NCBI GenBank assembly: GCA_030706635.1
Contig: JAUZOD010000001.1
Coordinates: 1 to 64,000, forward strand
Origin: Bacteroidota bacterium
GTDB lineage: Bacteria > Bacteroidota > Bacteroidia > Chitinophagales > Chitinophagaceae
Length of the DNA stretch: 64,000 nt
Direction: 5' to 3'
The notes under the pieces were generated by a model. That model saw only the letters and a list, made by a program, of their open reading frames with translations. It had not been told where the DNA came from and ran no database searches. Made by a program: the position numbers and the translations under genes. Below are positions 62,087 through 64,000 of this stretch, piece by piece. Position 1 is the first letter of the stretch; every line of letters starts with the position of its first letter.

Positions 62087-64000
62087 CTAGTGAAGTTTTA
62101 TACCCTGCTTTTCCTGTTTCTGATCAATATTTCTGATCACTACTTCCACACGACGGTTACATTGTCTTCCTTCATCCGTTTTATTATCACACTTCGGATT
62201 GTCTTTTCCAAACCCTCTGGCAATAACCCTTGACTTGTCAACGCCTGCGTTAACCAGTGCGTCGGCAACGGCCTGGGCTCTTGCTTTTGAGAGTTTCTTA
62301 TTTCTGGCCACACTACCAATATTATCAGTATATCCATCAATATAGAAATTGGAATTGGGTATCTGTTCGTTCATGGTTTTGGCCGCGTGCACCAGAATAT
62401 CGGATGATTCAGGACGGATGCTGGCTTTGCCAAAGTCAAAGAGGATGTTTTTAAAATCAGCGGTAATCTGAACAGCAACCTGTTCTACCGGGCATCCTTT
62501 GGTGGATGCCGGGCCCGGCTGATTCGGGCAAAGATCCTCGTCATCATTTATGCCATCTCCATCCGTATCCGGGATCGGACAGCCCTGGTATTTCGCAACA
62601 CCGGCAACGGTCGGGCATTTATCTTCAGGATCAGGAATGCCGTCTCCATCTGTGTCCGGGCATCCATGGAACTGGGGCAGACCGGGAGTATTGATACAGG
62701 AATCTTCTTCGTCGTTAACCCCGTCTTTATCGGTATCCGGAATCGGACAACCATGATATCTGGGCAATCCGGCCACACTTACACAAGAATCCTCTTCATC
62801 ATTAATACCGTCCCCATCAGAATCGGGAATGGGGCATCCCTGGTATCTTTTCAAACCGGCAACCAAAGGGCACTTATCCACGTCGTCGTAGATGCCATCT
62901 TTATCTGTATCCGGTTTGATCTTTTTCTTGTAAGGAATACCGAAATGGATTCCAACATGCAGGTCAGCCTGCCTGGAATCGTGTACCAGCGCAGATAAAA
63001 CGCTTCCGGAGCCGACAAATAAAGGACCGATGCGGAAGGCCAGACCGGCATTAAACTGGGTTAATTCATTATAACTTAATGGCAGTTCAACACTGAAAAG
63101 CCTGTTCTCCCATCGTGGCGTAAAACTGTAAGCATCGTAACAATACAGCTTCAGACTACTCATTTTATTCGTGGTGAATTGTCCGGCAAAGTTTAATCCA
63201 AACCCCTTCACCAGCATCCAGTCAATATTCGCCTGGATTGTTGTCGGGAGATCCACATTATAGGTCGAATTCTGATTATTGCCCGTTGAAGTGAAAGCGT
63301 TTCCGGGTCCTGAATTCGCATCCAGAATAGCTTTATACTGACTAACCGGTTCCCCTTCGAATTGCGTCAGATCAAAAGGGGTTGCGGAGTTATTGCCGCT
63401 GTACTCACCCGCTGAATTTCCACTCTTGTTGAATTTAATACGTCCAACGTCCAGCAGGGCAACACCGATCTTCAGTTTGTATTTTTCCGCAAACCGGTCA
63501 TCCACATACATCGAATAATCGGTTTTGTTCGGACGGTATTCGTAAACAAACCCGATATCGCCGCCAACGCCGTGTCCGTTGAATTTAAAGAAATCGTTGA
63601 ACTTATAATCGCTGAAATTTGCTGCGGTGGTATTAAATCCCACGGTACCATTGATGTTCGTGAGGCTGGCGGGGGCCGGCGTAAGCGTTGCACCAAAGTT
63701 ATTCGTGTACAGATAGGAATCCGCCGTTCCGGCAAGGTATTTAACGGTAAACCCACCCTTTAAAAAATTATGACTTCCCTTATTGGTAAATACCTGCGCA
63801 ACTGATCCGCCGATCTCCGTCCATCCGGTGGCGTGAACCAACCCTGTGGGCGAACTGAAGGAACCCGGATTATAATTGCTATTCCCAATAACAGATGAAG
63901 CCAGGTCTCCGTTAATGTCCTTGACATCCGAAAAGACCCTGGTTCTCGTGGTCAGCGCAATTGACGTCTTCGGACTCAGGCTAACCATAAATGAAGGTCC
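62087..64000 (-). CDS. OmpA-family protein with thrombospondin type-3 repeats, start outside the window
   Basis: At least 637 residues; the frame stays open to base 64000 (GPSF precedes the first Met), so the N terminus and signal peptide are outside. The N-terminal ~370 residues are a beta-barrel-like region of the DUF5723 type. Five Ca-binding thrombospondin type-3 repeats follow (DTDKDGIYDD, DSDGDGINDEED and similar), each bearing a cysteine pair. The C-terminal OmpA domain has FYIDGYTDNIGSVARNKKLSKARA and CNRRVEVVIRN, which bind peptidoglycan. It links outer membrane and cell wall. Confidence 0.93.
   Translation of the reverse strand, partial: GPSFMVSLSPKTSIALTTRTRVFSDVKDINGDLASSVIGNSNYNPGSFSSPTGLVHATGWTEIGGSVAQVFTNKGSHNFLKGGFTVKYLAGTADSYLYTNNFGATLTPAPASLTNINGTVGFNTTAANFSDYKFNDFFKFNGHGVGGDIGFVYEYRPNKTDYSMYVDDRFAEKYKLKIGVALLDVGRIKFNKSGNSAGEYSGNNSATPFDLTQFEGEPVSQYKAILDANSGPGNAFTSTGNNQNSTYNVDLPTTIQANIDWMLVKGFGLNFAGQFTTNKMSSLKLYCYDAYSFTPRWENRLFSVELPLSYNELTQFNAGLAFRIGPLFVGSGSVLSALVHDSRQADLHVGIHFGIPYKKKIKPDTDKDGIYDDVDKCPLVAGLKRYQGCPIPDSDGDGINDEEDSCVSVAGLPRYHGCPIPDTDKDGVNDEEDSCINTPGLPQFHGCPDTDGDGIPDPEDKCPTVAGVAKYQGCPIPDTDGDGINDDEDLCPNQPGPASTKGCPVEQVAVQITADFKNILFDFGKASIRPESSDILVHAAKTMNEQIPNSNFYIDGYTDNIGSVARNKKLSKARAQAVADALVNAGVDKSRVIARGFGKDNPKCDNKTDEGRQCNRRVEVVIRNIDQKQEKQGIKLH

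Noticed and set aside
1-64000. tRNA, rRNA, insertion sequence, integrase or prophage genes
   Set aside because: No cloverleaf-type TTCRANNC arm with acceptor stem, rRNA core sequence, transposase or phage protein was recognised by eye; a tRNA or ncRNA scan program would settle this.

Overview
The window is a contiguous, gene-dense piece of chromosome from a member of the Bacteroidota, most likely a Chitinophagaceae-type soil or water organism. The signs are: LytS-type histidine kinase/LytTR regulator pairs, an OmpA protein with thrombospondin type-3 repeats, a parA-parB-DUF5683-dapB block, HU-CCDC81 and PorT-like proteins, many Tat or lipoprotein signals, few Shine-Dalgarno sites, and -7 promoter elements of the TAnnTTTG type. 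I see no rRNA, tRNA, CRISPR array, insertion sequence, phage gene or integrase. Many genes have their best ATG inside the longest open frame, and I give those trimmed starts.

Layout. 0-2 kb: a kinase/LytTR regulator operon on the minus strand. 2-5.8 kb: two small proteins, a ketoacyl-ACP synthase III-like enzyme, a Tat-exported Gfo/Idh/MocA oxidoreductase and a LolA-like protein. 5.9-10.2 kb: a four-gene envelope operon (porin-like barrel, Rieske lipoprotein, imelysin, di-heme DHOR cytochrome), probably metal or redox related. 10.2-15.9 kb: a second Gfo/Idh/MocA enzyme, a LuxE-like acyl-activating enzyme, a lipoprotein, a UbiA-like membrane protein, an M42 aminopeptidase and bioB. 16-21.2 kb: lon, a PorT-like barrel, a membrane phosphoesterase and a flavin reductase. 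21.3-27.3 kb: parA, parB, DUF5683, dapB, an Rrf2 regulator and groES-groEL. 27.4-33.6 kb: an NlpC/P60 lipoprotein, dnaE, trxA and a LolA-TlpA fusion. 33.8-35.6 kb: a second kinase/LytTR pair. 35.7-51.4 kb: housekeeping and envelope genes (glutaminyl cyclase, methyltransferase, an HU-CCDC81/barrel/TPR operon, DoxX, thioesterase, cinA, an E2 acyltransferase, DMT transporter, glycosyltransferase, exonuclease, Mpl-like ligase). 51.6-52.8 kb: a 45-residue lipoprotein and a coiled-coil secreted protein. 52.8-61.8 kb: two divergent operons that together look like an oxidative (3-keto) glycoside-utilisation locus. 62.1-64 kb: an OmpA/TSP3 protein cut by the window edge.

The least explained signal is non-coding. 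Seven imperfect palindromes (five heptamer-based, two octamer-based) have arms made of tandem 7- or 8-base units around a short core, and every one sits 0-15 bases beyond a stop codon. The five heptamer copies share an alignable core. A second signal is that the two kinase/LytTR operons, 32 kb apart, share an operator design: a TCG(C/A)A(G/A) box repeated 21 bases apart, GTTTG in front of the proximal box, and a TTACTTTG promoter element downstream.
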